DNA from: Chara braunii
Taxonomy: Eukaryota; Streptophyta; Charophyceae; Charales; Characeae
Direction of reading: 5' to 3'
DNA length: 36,928 bases
Assembly: GCA_003427395.1 (NCBI GenBank)
Contig: BFEA01000002.1
Span: 3,399,362-3,436,289, forward strand
Each line of letters begins with the position of its first letter. Position 1 is the first letter of the stretch. Below are positions 26,086 through 36,720 of the stretch, in pieces. The position numbers and the translations under genes were made by a program. The notes under the pieces are model-generated. The model had not been told where the DNA came from, searched no databases, and was given only the letters and a program-made list of their open reading frames with translations.

Positions 26086-28747
26086 ACCTCACGCCCGATG
26101 CTGTCTTCCGTTCGGAGTGTTAGCTGTGCGGAAAAGAGGCCCAGAAAAACAGCAAGATGGGGTGCGCCAAGGATTTCTGGAAATTGAGTGTGGGGACACA
26201 GATGGAACTGAAATCCCCCGTGTTGGTCCGATGAAGCAAGTCGATTAGTTTCGCGCGTCGCGGGCTGCGCGAGCGGACATGGCGAGAAAACAGAAGGATC
26301 CAAATTCAATCCAGAAAGTACTGTCGGGCTTCCCACCGGGCTACAGCCCGTCGTTTAGAACGGAAAGGCTCTGGCACGATTCGCGTGTCTCGTTTTCGTA
26401 TCAGATCTTGTCGTCGTTCACTGGTCAGTTCTGAATCCGGCGTGGATGGTCTCAGCCGAGTGGCTCTTTCCTTATGCTCGTCCTCACTCCGTATTCGGTA
26501 GCGGAAGCCCTTCGCTTCGTAGCGATCGAAACACTGGCACTCCGTGCACAGAGTGCGGGGTCCAATGGGGCGCCACTGCCGTCCACGGAATGACGATCAA
26601 CTCGTTAAACGACAACAATATCAAGTAGGGTGGAAAGTGCATATCGATAATGATAAATCCGGCGTCTACGAACCCTGAACAACGGTTGGCCGGAGGGAAG
26701 TAATACTGTCCGCCGATTTCTGCGACGGCTTCTCGTACGTCCCACTCACATACACGTGTCCTTTCCTCACTGTAGGGAAAAGGTCGCGTTGGGATGGGAG
26801 ATACGGGAGGCATGCGCCCAATCGAAGGGTGCTTGTCAGTCCACATATCAATTAATCACATATATCCAGAGGCATCATTAAGAGCAAAAATCATTCATGC
26901 GACCCTCAATCTACCCTTCTCGACACACGAGGGAGCAGACACACATCAACTTGATCATGCATAGGGCTAAGGGACCGACCCGCGACTCAGTTCAACATAA
27001 CGTTGGTTTCCGGTGCCTTGTTTCTCAAGGTCACCTGGTGGCGTGGCTGTTGATGTCGTGCCGCATAAAGCAGATGGCATGCGCAGTGCGTTCGGGACCA
27101 TAGATCTAAACACTGTTATATTCTCGAACAAAATCCCGACGACACTCGTCTAATCAATCCGAAAGGTTCACGCGTCTCTATACATGCATTCACTGTGGGA
27201 GGTGCGAAAATGAGACATTCACAGGAAAAGATGGATCGCATTGCACAGTACACACGCATCCATCGTTCACAAGACAAGTAGGCGGGGTCCTTGCGTAGGA
27301 GGATTACCCAGGAAACTAATGGAAGAGTTCCGGAAGAAGTTCTTTCACACAAAAACAGGAGGCCGACTTATTCCCATTCAAGAGAGGGACAATCATTCAG
27401 ACGCATCGTCTTTCGAGAAGAGAGAGAGAGAGAGAGAGTCGAGGGAAAGAAAGTCCAAAATAGAAGATGGCAAGATCCAGGAAGAGAAAAGTTCGGTGTC
27501 ACCGCCGTACACTCACGCGAAAGATAACAATCCGCAACAAAGGTGCATTCGCCGTTAATTCCAATATGGCCCCGGGCCAATCAACTCAACATCAATCCTC
27601 ATACCCGTACCGACGATCCCGGCCGTCGCGAGCTAACTCCCACCACTGCGATCGTCACCCCGCTGTCGTAAACTCGACACGGTTCACCTAGATCCCATAG
27701 TCCATCGTGGCGATTCAGCGCGCAACCGGCCAGTCTATCGTCAGCCCGACAGGACTTTCCGAATCACTTTAAATACTCTGCCTAGCCACTGCTTCCCGGA
27801 AGCTGGCTTCAGAGTCGAGAACGTAAGAGAGATTTGCGGGCGCGCTTGCGGGTTTTATAGTTGCGAGAAAGGAGATAGAAGAGGGAGAGAACGACGGGAA
27901 GGCGGGGGTGTAGGAGGAGAAGGAGGAGAAGACTTTGAGAAGAGCGCTCCGAGAACGCCATGTTGATCCCTCGGAACTCAAGGTTCAACCAATCAGATTC
28001 GTCGTGCGATAGGAAGGTCCTATCGATCCGCGCACGTGATTGATGAGCGGGAGTTATCGGAGGATCGACTNGGAGTCGTACGCCAGACTCAGAGGGTGAG
28101 AAGAGAAAAGGCGNGAGAGGTGGCGCAAGACGGGTCCAAGATTCAGNCGATCAAGAAAGGNAAATGGGCGNGCAAAANAGCAAGACGGGGGAGGGGGAGA
28201 GANGGAGAAACAGTTANGGGGANAGAGAAAGAGGAGGGAGAAGGAAAGGGAGCGNGGGAGGGAGCGATGCGGGGGACAGAGAGGAGAAAGCTTCTGCATG
28301 CGTGGCGCCGTCAACAAAAAAAGAAAGAAAAAGGCACCGAAACAGTTACAGTTTGCTTNTATCCTAATTCAAAATTGAAATCANCATATCCGTGCGCGAA
28401 AAAGTGACGCGGAAAAAATCCTACGCCTATTTATGTTCANGCGAAATTCCGAGAGTTTTCCCCNACGCGCCCAAGAACACTCACACACCCAAAAAGGACA
28501 CGTCGAAGTTCCGCTTATCCCGGAATTCCCAACCGCTGGGCCCAATTCCCAGTGTGCTCGCTAAGGCGCACGCAAATCCCCATGTATTTCCCGACTTTGC
28601 AAAAAAGAAAAACAGAACTCAGCAGTCGAAAAAGAGAAAATGCGGCACCCGAAAGCAAGAAATCAAAAACGGGGTTTTCCTGGGGTTGGTAATAAGCAAA
28701 AGAAAGGGTACGAAAGGTGGCACGGGGTCGTGAAGTGGTTCGTCACA
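26086..28747 (-). repeat. 5' LTR of the Ty3/gypsy element
   Basis: This 2662-bp copy starts TGTGACG (28747 downward) but lacks the final 11 bases present in the 3' LTR, so it runs straight into the primer-binding site without its terminal CA. It has an 18-bp insertion near 26862 and about 6% divergence from the other copy in its first 300 bp, but almost none from 27130 on. A CTATAAAA promoter box is at 27853-27860. A frame of 120 codons (26484-26846) would lie in the long leader but is frameshifted in the other LTR. Confidence 0.95.
27853..27860 (-). promoter_or_regulatory. TATA box of the 5' LTR
   Basis: CTATAAAA on the minus strand is a good TATA box, predicting a start near 27825. On the opposite strand a CCAAT motif lies at 27989-27993, about 130 bp upstream. 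The implied U3 is about 0.9 kb and the leader before gag about 1.9 kb. Confidence 0.65.
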
Positions 28748-29068
28748 CATACATCGGTCGTGGGCCCTTAGCGTTAACGCTACGCGTTTCCTGCGCCTCG
28801 GCAAAGGCTTGGCATGGCAATGGGGGAGGGAGCTGGTGGCCCCATGGAAACTGGGCAAAAGGACTACACGATGTCCTGGTGGTGTGCTATGTGGAAAAGC
28901 GCGAACAGTGGTAGCAAGGAGGCAAAAAAACAGAAAGGAAAACGAACGAGGAAAAAATAAAGATAGATGGTTGATTTCCTTTCTTTTCATTTTTTTTTTT
29001 GGGGGGGGGGAAAGAATGTATCTGGCTTCATTCTGCACGGAGTTATATGTATCTTAGGGCAATCACGT
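28748..29068. other. Spacer between Ty3/gypsy element and LINE-B
   Basis: It contains a 14-bp perfect palindrome (28769-28782, core GTTAAC). From about 29015 it holds the left part of the repeat unit into which LINE-B inserted. No gene is recognised. Confidence 0.7.
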
Positions 29069-29082
29069 TCAGATGCTGGTTT
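29069..29082. repeat. LINE-B target-site duplication, left
   Basis: TCAGATGCTGGTTT is repeated exactly at 35515-35528, and the run of T that follows is the LINE-B poly(A) tail. Confidence 0.9.
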
Positions 29083-29098
29083 TTTTTTTTTTTTTTTT

Positions 29099-29691
29099 AC
29101 AAGAGAAACTCTGCTCATTCATATTACCACACCAAAAAAGAGGCCGGGAAAACCTCAACAAACAACCCGGAGCAAATTACTGGGACCATTACCCAGTTTA
29201 GGTGCAGGCCTTGGGACACAATGGTGTGGAAGCAGAATGGCCAATTCCGGACCGCTGCCCTGACACATCCCAACCCTGGGAAACAACAAAAACAAGCCAC
29301 CAAGGCCCTCGAAAGCTGAACACAAACCAGAAAAAAAAAGACTAGCTATTGAAGTAAAGTAACCACTGCTGCCCAACTATTCACAAAAAAAACACACCAA
29401 TCCCCATCCTATTCTTTCTAATCCTACATTAGTAGTTTACCCTAATACATGTGATACACTAATTCGAAAAGAAAAACAATTCATAAGAAAGGAAACAACT
29501 AAAACATTGGAGGAGAAAGCTCCATCCTACCTAATTCTCAAATCACTCCCTCCGCTTTCAATCCCTCTGCCATCCTACCGCGACTGTCCCAACCGAGTGA
29601 CCAGGTTAGATCCCTTCATCTAGACAGAAAACAACCAAGAATCCAGAATCAGTTTATCATTTGCAATAATAGCCAGAGTACCACGGAGGCA
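29099..29691 (-). other. LINE-B 3' untranslated region
   Basis: A-rich on the plus strand, without a long reading frame. It lies between the ORF2 stop (29692) and the poly(A) tail. Confidence 0.7.
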
Positions 29692-30147
29692 CTACGTCTG
29701 TCTAAACCATGCCAATCCTGTTGTCCGTTGTGATGATTTCAGCACCTTCCTTCTCCAGTCCGCCTGTATAACCAGTCTCAATTGGGATACAAATGTCGAC
29801 CGAATCTGCTTGTTGGACCAGTCTTGGTCTTCGAAGACGCAGCTATTCCTGCTTGACCAAATCACATGGAAGGCCACCGCTCGTATTGCTTGTGCCACAT
29901 AGCCCCACCCTTTGGCAATGTTCAAATGATCAGGGATGCCCCCTAGCAGTGACCAGTTCGTGGACCACTGAAAAGAGGATCCTGAGATGCGATCCCATTG
30001 TTTGATGACCCAGCGCCATATACGACTGGCTGCAGGGTAGTCCCACCACAAATGTACTGTTGATTCAAAAACCCATTGACACCGTTTGCATTTTAGCTCC
30101 ACTCGTACCCCATGCTCTGCAAGCCATACTGCAGATGGTGTTGCCAC
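29692..30147 (-). pseudogene. LINE-B ORF2 C-terminus, zf-RVT-like
   Basis: It holds CKRCQWVFESTVHLWWDYP, matching the C-x2-C ... E-[ST]-x-x-H-L[FW] pattern of the zf-RVT segment in plant reverse-transcriptase proteins. The last zinc ligand (normally Cys of the x-C-P motif) reads Tyr. A tryptophan-rich helix and AFHVIWSSRNSCVF (the VLWxxRN-like motif) follow. It is cut off from the upstream fragment by a frame change. Confidence 0.8.
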
Positions 30148-30264
30148 CAGCGATACTAGCCATGATAGGGATGCTTGTCTTTGATCGGTGATTACCTTAA
30201 ATTATTTCCAACAACATAGCAGATTATCCTCTATACATTTAGGATCTAAATCAATCAACTGAGC

Positions 30265-31098
30265 TCATCTATTACGAGCAACTGCCAGCGGATGTTTCAC
30301 CAGAGGATTAAGAGTGTATCCCAATTGGAGGGAGTACTCTGTTATTGGAAGGTTTTGGCCCCCTTGCCCTCTTGCTCTCCACTCCCACCTTGTCGAATCT
30401 ATTTTCAGGTGAGCAAGTGGTTCCGCATCTGCAAAGACCGTACAATTCATGGTATCATTCAGGTCCACCTGTTTCATTACTCTTACCTGACTCAGCGCTA
30501 AACCGAGACTAGGTTGGTCATTCGTGTCACTCAGGGTAAGAGTCCTGTCTGGTGAGCAGTCCCAGGACTGGAAGACCCGCTTACCCCCACTATCGATCGA
30601 AAGCAGTTTCCATATTCTAGTCTTATCCATCGAGCTGTTTCTATACCATGTCCCTGGAGGGTCTGCTGTAACTGCAAATAACAGGTCCTTCCATTTCTCC
30701 AGGATAGCACAGATAATTGCATCCCTTCGATCCTGTAGATACCAAACCGCCCCTAGTGAGGAGCGGAGGGATCTTGCCGACTTCCATGATCCAGTTAACT
30801 CATCCCAAATGTCGCTTATTCTTACAAGTCCTCTCTCAATCCAAGAGCGTCCAAAACTTGTCGCCGTTGAGTCTGTTGAGAACCAGTTCCCGTCTGAGTG
30901 TTTGATCATTGGATTTTCAAATATCGGTTGCAACAGAACCTCAGATTTGGTAGATGGTTCTACCCATGTATCGGGTCTGAGTTTCCTCCAGGCTTTGATT
31001 ACTGTCCGCCAGAATAGTGACTTAATCACTCTGTTTTGGTAGGAGTGAAACATCAAGCACGTCCAGACATCAGATGGGCGAGTGAGGTTCCACTCCAC
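30265..31098 (-). pseudogene. LINE-B post-RT region
   Basis: A 277-codon fragment between RT thumb and zf-RVT. It contains the FWRTVIKAWRKL, LLQPIFENPMI and WIERGLVRISDIWD segments typical of plant LINE ORF2 and shared with LINE-A (4421-4813). No RNase H domain is present in either element. Confidence 0.8.
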
Positions 31099-31164
31099 AG
31101 ACAGTATTCGTTCTGCAAGAATGGTCCAATGGTGAGCCTGTGGATCCGTGATAGCTTTAATTAT

Positions 31165-31476
31165 TCATCTAGCTAGATAAGAATTGTTTTGTCTGGACGG
31201 ATCTTTTATGCCCAAGCCTCCTTCTTCACGAGGGAGGCAGAGCATCTCCCATGCAACTTTGGACAGAAACCCATCAGCTTCTTCCGCGTATGGCTTCCAG
31301 ATGAATTTCGTGGCTCTTCTTTTGACACATGAGTTCAAGTGATTACCGAATTGGCGAACTGTTCCCACAAACCATAACAAGGCAAATAGTGCACTGTTTA
31401 CTACAGTTGCTCTTCCAAAAAGGGAAAGGTGCGGGGCTTTACCCCATGAGACCGCCATGTGAAGGATTTTTTGCAA
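31165..31476 (-). pseudogene. LINE-B RT thumb/connection
   Basis: It has LSLFGRATVVNSALFALLWF, KFIW and VAWEMLCLPREEGGLGIKD, which match the post-palm part of L1-type RTs (usual form LS.aGR..LI.sVL..ip.Y.......P...GGLG). It follows the RT frame after a stop at 31489. Confidence 0.85.
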
Positions 31477-31488
31477 GAGGATATCCTC

Positions 31489-32613
31489 CTAACTATCTGA
31501 GCAGTCCTCCAAGGCAATTTGAACGCCAAGGAATCTCTCAGATTCTAGGCCCTTGAGCCTCTTCATGCCCCACTCCATGACTGGTTGATAGTTTTCGTGC
31601 AGAAAGAATAAGGACTTATGCCAATTGACAGAAGCCTCTGATAATTCAGAGTATTCATCAAGGCAGTCTTTAAGAGCGGACATTGAAGAGGGAGAATTTT
31701 CAATGACTGCAAATAAGTCATCCGCAAGGGCCTTAACTTTATATTCCGTTTGATCTACCGACATACCACGAATCACAAGGTTCTCCCGAATATTATTAAG
31801 CAAACCCTCCAGTTGGAGTGCAAAGAGCAGAGAGGCCAATGGGCACCCCTGTCTCAGAAAGCGAGACAATGGAAAGCTTTGTGAAACTTCACCATTCACG
31901 ATCATGGATGCTGTGGACAAGGTATACAAACCCTTGACCCATGTGCAAAAATTGCCACCAAACTTCATCCACTTCAACGTGGTCAAAACGTATGACCTAT
32001 TGACTCGGTCGTACGCTTTTTCCAGATCAAGCAGAAGGACCGAGAGGTTAAGTTGCTCGGATTGAATAATCTCCAGCGATTCTATTGCTGTGACGATACT
32101 ATCAAAAATGGAACGTCCTTGAACGAAGGCGGCTTGATCCGATGCCACCAATTCAGGGAGATACTTGCCTAAACGTCTTGCCAATACTTTCGCCAAAAGT
32201 TTATACGATACATTCAGAATGGATATGGGGCGCCAGTTTCTTATCTGAGCCCTATCTCCTTTCTTGAAAAGCAGGGAAATGATACCTTGGCACATATTTT
32301 TGGACAAGCGTCCACCTACTAGTATTTCATTATAAATTTTCACCAATGGTTCACCTACTTCATCCCAAATGGCGATGTACAGTTCAACCGGCAAATCGTT
32401 CCCTGGGGCCTTGCCCTTTGACATCGATCGAAATGCACAGAGTGCTTCGACTGAGGAAACTGGACGATCTAAGTCTAGTTTCCCGACCGAGGACAACCTC
32501 ACAGTGGTGTTGTTCCAGTGTGGGCTATTCTCTGATAACCTATCTGCGACGTTACAGCCTTGAGCTCTGGAGGTCAGAATATCTTTAAAATAAACTGTGG
32601 CATAATCACACAA
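31489..32613 (-). pseudogene. LINE-B reverse transcriptase
   Basis: A 374-codon frame with GKAPGNDLPVELY, SLLFKKGDRAQIRNWRPISILN, YKLLAKVLARRL, QAAFVQGRSI, LDLEKAYDRVN, FLRQGCPLASLLFAL and the palm motif ALADDLFAV (usual form F-x-ADD, Asp-Asp retained). It is a canonical plant L1-clade RT and better preserved than that of LINE-A. The frame ends prematurely at 31489. Confidence 0.95.
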
Positions 32614-32988
32614 TTCGATAAGCTATTTCGCTCTGGGGGCATCCAAGTTAAAGGGATGTTGTAGTTCTTTCATAGAGACTCGAGCCCTAGATGGCAGGAG
32701 CTTCTGAAAGGACTCCTTCGTCATTCGATCATTTACAATTACCCCTTTTATTCGCAGTCGTTCGGTCCACAGTTCTGATTTTTGTTGTTGCATAAGATCT
32801 CATTCTGACATCAAACGAGCACGTTATTTTCCCCAGACCAGTTCTGAAACTGGATGCTCTCGCATCCTTCCTTCGGCATACTTGATTCTTTTCTGCACGT
32901 TCAGTTCATTCCGAGATCTGTTAACAGCCAGTATCCTGGAGAAAACATTTAAAAGATTTGAGAAAACCCCGGTACCTGCATCCCACCA

Positions 32989-33402
32989 CTAATCCAAGGT
33001 GTTATATGAGGATCGGGTATCTTTCCAGTTTCTCCAAAAGCTTTTCATCCATTCCACCAGCCCTACGTCATTAAGGTTCTCAGTATTGAATCTGAATAAG
33101 CCCTTACCTCTGTCCGTTCTGGACAGCAAAAACGATATCAAAACTGGTTTATGATCTGATAACGGTTGGGAAATTTGTTTGGACTCATCGACCATATCCC
33201 ACAGCTTGGCTGAAACAAGGTGGAAGTCTAATCTTCGTTCAATTATGCCAGACGAATCCCTGCAATTTGAGCACCAAGTGAAGCCTTCCCTAGATGGATG
33301 GGATAATTTGAATGGATCAATAAGATCAAATTCTTCCATAAGTGTGAGCAAGGCCAACTTATCTCTAGGGCATTCTCCCAATTGAGAGTTCGTTAAGTCC
33401 AA
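32989..33402 (-). pseudogene. LINE-B endonuclease C-terminal remnant
   Basis: It retains the EEP C-terminal motifs: FDLIDPFKLSHPSREGFTW, RRLDFHLVS and PLSDHKPV (catalytic SDH). The N-terminal catalytic motifs (N-x-R, QE[TS]K, GDFN) are not found upstream within 33403-33757, so target nicking is lost. 32614-32988 is the frameshifted linker to RT. Confidence 0.85.
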
Positions 33403-33757
33403 TGATGTGTTCCAACCGGGTAGCTGTTCGGATCAATGTAAGAATCGAGGAAGGCATTGGAGATTCGGGAGAATTCAGGGTTTCAATCATAAGACGACCA
33501 TCTACACCTAGCCATGCTACTATCCAAAGCGCATTCCTGACAAAGCGGCACAGGAGGGGTAGGATACGACGTTCAATGTTTTGGATCTGACCTTTCGCTA
33601 ATGATACTGGTCCTCTTCGTCTCGTTGTTTTAGAACCAGGGGTACCTACTTCCCTAATATGACCTTGTGAGTCTTCCGATTCGTGGAGGGATAGATCGGA
33701 TTTCTCACCTGGGAGGATAGCATGTCCTCCAACGATTGAGTCAAAGCTCAGTCGTCT

Positions 33758-34118
33758 CTATTTGCTTGCGGTCTTCTTCGTGGATGAGGCGTCCTTGGGC
33801 GGGGAAAACCCCGGCTGATGAGCCCCATTGTTGATCGGAACTTGTGTCTGATGTATCGCTGATGCTACTGGTTCTCCCCCCGCCTTCGGGCCAACACCCA
33901 TTGGCTGTTGGTATGGAGCCGCTGGTCTCCAAGGTACCTCTGATACTGTTCCTCCCATCCCATGTGAGATGGGGTAGAGAATATTTTGTCCGCCTACCTG
34001 CTGTGGTACTTGCGCATTCCATTGTCCAAGGGGGGGTGCCCCCAAGGCATGAAACCGTTGAATCCTGGCTGTAGTTGAACCTGAAGAGCGCTGACTTGTT
34101 GCTGTTGAACACCGGCAA
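33758..34118 (-). pseudogene. LINE-B ORF1 C-terminal Gln/Pro-rich tail
   Basis: A frame rich in Q, P and G (for example GQWNAQVPQQVGG, YQQPMGVGPK) ends with KDASSTKKTASK. It appears to continue ORF1 after its stop at 34162 and is out of frame with it. 33403-33757 has no long frame. Confidence 0.55.
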
Positions 34119-34161
34119 GATTGCTTGGACGTGGAGAAAATGTGGGATTCATGGAGCTGGA

Positions 34162-35157
34162 TTACGGTTGAAACCCCTGCGGGAGTGGCTGAGGCTCCTG
34201 TCTTGGTCCACCTGATGGAGAGGAAATTCCCGGGGAAGTCATATGTCCCTGATATGGAGGTCTTGACGATGCTTGTTGGCCGGCTGTTGGATCCTGTTGC
34301 TGCTGCCCCGACCGCTGGTTTCTTCGACATGTGTCCTCCGTATGGAAAAAAACTCCGCATCTTCTACATCTTGGAGTGTCCGACGATGCCAATTTCACCT
34401 CCAGTTGATCGCCTTCGAATGTCTCCAACCTTATCACATCCTTCATGTTAGCCCGTGCCGCTGGGTCAACGCCAAATTTGATGTTGACCAATGACGGTTT
34501 AAGTCTGTCCGGTTCCATGGGATGACGCCGAACAATCGGGCCAATCGCCTTTTGGATATGAGCATCCAGAAAAAGCATCGCATCCAGTGGAACTTGCACT
34601 GCAATCACCCAAAAGGTGAGTTGATCTTCTTCTCTTCTCTGCTCCTTCAGTTGTGCCTTGGTCATCCAAGGTTTCAATTCCAGCTTGTATGTCGTTGATC
34701 CCAATATCAATTCATCTCGCTCCTTCATCACCAGCCACGTTGCGATGATATTACTTTTTGCAACGTAGGAGACAACATTCGGACTCTCCATCTTAACCCT
34801 TCCTCTTCTGAATCCCTCTCTTTCAAAGCTGCCTTCCTGANTCTTGCTGTCTTCGTATGCTCTGACGATGTCGTCTTTCACTTTCTTCAGTAAAAAACGC
34901 GCGCCCTCCCCGAAAATAATCGTGACCGTGTGTTCTTTGAGCCAAGCCACTTTTGCTTGGTCAATGACCACGTTCACTTTAAACCTTGCCTCCCTACCCT
35001 GGATCGTCATTTCCCCTGGGTCAATATCCGGGGGAATGACCCCTTCTTCGTAACATAGTCTTATCAACTCCTTGACATGCTGTTCTTCATCTCGATTGCC
35101 ACCCGGATCTGGGGGTGGTGATCTCGCTTCTCGTTGCATAACTACCTCCTCTTCCAT
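34162..35157 (-). pseudogene. LINE-B ORF1: DUF4283-like region and zinc knuckle
   Basis: This 331-codon RNA-binding ORF1 protein has a central DUF4283-like region (residues about 65-230, with LKPWM, FWVIAVQVPLDAM and KAIGPIV) and a CCHC knuckle, CRRCGVFFHTEDTC (C264, C267, H272, C277), then a Gln/Pro-rich tail. This domain order is typical of ORF1 in plant L1-type LINEs. One N at 34841 gives an unknown residue. The stop at 34162 probably truncates a longer protein. Confidence 0.88.
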
Positions 35158-35514
35158 TCGTTCTCCCTTCGGCTGGGATCTGACCTACTGCTTAACACCG
35201 TACGTTCTCGACTCTGCACCTTCTAGACACGAAAGTGCAAACAAGCCTTATCGATTGTGAACGGGACCTCACGGGTACTCACCGTGGCTATCTACGACTC
35301 CCTCCCAACAGTGCAGAGTCGGCGCCTCGATCAAGGCAAGGCAACATCCATAGCCCCCATCCACCGAGCTGCTATCATGGCGGTAGCATCCTCGGTTGAG
35401 TATAGCTCCGTTACCGGTTCGCTAACGCTTGGTCCGAACGCCGTAGCGACGGCAGAAGCGCTCCCGCGGCCCGCCCGGTCCGCGGCGGGCGTATTTTCCA
35501 TTCACCTAGTTCCA

Positions 35515-35528
35515 TCAGATGCTGGTTT
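35515..35528. repeat. LINE-B target-site duplication, right
   Basis: An exact second copy of 29069-29082. Confidence 0.9.
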
Positions 35529-36610
35529 CCAGTTTCCCCCTTCTCGTTTTCTTTTTTTTTTTTTTGGTAAAGATCCTTGGCTGTTTCTGCACTTGCTCCC
35601 CGTGACGGGGAGCATTCGATGCCTCAGGGGTCTAGTCCCACCTACACCGTTGAGTTTTCTCAACGCTGAGCTTTCTATCACGTGCGGCATGGTGGGACGG
35701 AGCTCTGCCGTTGATGTATTGCGAATCTAACGGTACCAAAATACAGGTGAATAACCTATTAGATTTAGTCATTTTGTAGAATTTTTTTTTGACGTGAAAT
35801 CCGTTTTGTAGTATGCGTTGGCCCTTTTGGTTCGGGGGGGAAGCCATTTTCCGTTGAGAAAACTACCCTACCGAGGGTAGGGTACATTTCTCAACTTCAG
35901 TGCCTTTCCTTTTTTTTGTTTTTTTAGACCTCGTTGCATCCTGAAACGGAGGAACTCTGACAGCTGTGTTTGGCTGTCTGGCATCATACTGGTTTCCTTC
36001 TTTGGGCAAGGAATGCATTTGGCCATCCGCGTCGTCCCTGTCCATTTTACAAATGGTGACCTCCTGTCCCCTCACCACGGGGAGTATCCCTTTTTCACGG
36101 AGACATTGACGGAGACTGTTCCAGACATGTTTCATTTCTCCGAGTTACGTTTTAAAAAATAAGGAGAAAAGCTGTTTCTAGCGATTTTTTCAGTTTTTGT
36201 ATTTCTTGTTTCGAATTTATTAATGTCGAAATGGCTTCACACCGTTGAGTTTTCTGAACTCAACAACCGTAGGTGGGACCAGACCCCAGGTCCCAGAGGC
36301 AGTGTGACGTCGACGCATGTATCTGGCTTCACTGCTGAATCTCAGGCCAATCACGTTCAGATGCCTGTTTCCCGTTTCCCCCTTTTCGTTTTTTTTTTTT
36401 TTTTGATAATAAGATAGTTGGCTGTTTCTGCACTTGCTCCCCGTGAGAGACGGGGAGCATTCATTGCCTCAGGTCCCAGAGGCCGTGTAACGTTGCAACT
36501 TCGACGCATGTATCTGGCTTCACTGCTGCACCGCATTCACTTTTCTCTCTTTTTTTTTTTGGCTTTTTTTTTTTGGAAGAAGATCCTTCACGGGAGCATT
36601 GAATGCGTGA
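35529..36610. repeat. Hairpin-bearing tandem repeat family (LINE-B target family)
   Basis: Repeat units contain CGACGCATGTATCTGGC, a T-run, GGCTGTTTCTGCACTTG, a GCTCCCCGT/ACGGGGAGC hairpin and CAGGTCCCAGAGGC. Units start about 36311 and 36502 (near 190 bp apart). An older one is split by LINE-B (29015-29068 joined to 35529-35640). Stems at 35595-35613, 35648-35665, 35853-35895, 36244-36264 and 36436-36458 keep pairing while loops vary. Confidence 0.8.
35863..36135 (-). CDS. Possible small coding remnant, 90 codons (unknown)
   Basis: The frame reads as a hydrophilic protein with a Lys/Arg tail (SKKTKKRKG) and a start MKHVWNSLRQCLREKGI that looks protein-like. It overlaps hairpin 35853-35895. 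No family is recognised. It may be a retroelement ORF fragment or chance. Confidence 0.25.
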   Translation of the reverse strand: MKHVWNSLRQCLREKGILPVVRGQEVTICKMDRDDADGQMHSLPKEGNQYDARQPNTAVRVPPFQDATRSKKTKKRKGTEVEKCTLPSVG

Positions 36611-36720
36611 GTGGAAACAAGAAAACGATGGCCTGTTTACGTTCCATCTGCTGGCAGCAGGTCTAAAGGAAGGGGGGGTACCCGCTTGCAGCAGCAGATG
36701 TCCCGTATTTTTTCCCACTC

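Larger units (their letters stand above)
15260..28747 (-). mobile_element. Ty3/gypsy LTR retrotransposon, 13.5 kb, PHD finger and extra 3' ORFs
   Basis: This is a complete but inactive element read on the minus strand. The order is 5' LTR (28747-26086), tRNA-Met-type primer site, Gag-protease, RT-RNase H, PHD finger plus integrase, unknown ORFs (20027-18279), and 3' LTR (17912-15260). The PR-RT-RH-INT order places it in Ty3/gypsy (Metaviridae-like). I found no chromodomain. The LTRs, about 2.65 kb, are unusually long. Gag-pol lies in one frame broken only by stops once a 43-base assembly duplication is discounted. No target-site duplication is evident (CCACA at left, CATAC at right), and a palindromic LTR-end junction lies beside the 3' LTR. 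The element may therefore have recombined. Confidence 0.93.
29083..35514 (-). mobile_element. LINE-B: full-length plant L1-type LINE with 14-bp TSD
   Basis: This is a 6.4-kb element on the minus strand. It has a 5' UTR (35514-35158) that is GC-rich near 35460-35490, ORF1 with DUF4283-like region and zinc knuckle, a damaged endonuclease, reverse transcriptase, post-RT and zf-RVT regions, a 0.6-kb 3' UTR and a poly(A) tail (T run to 29098). Both ends are fixed by the 14-bp target duplication. A related empty site exists at about 36340-36370. Stops and frameshifts show it is no longer autonomous. Confidence 0.92.
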
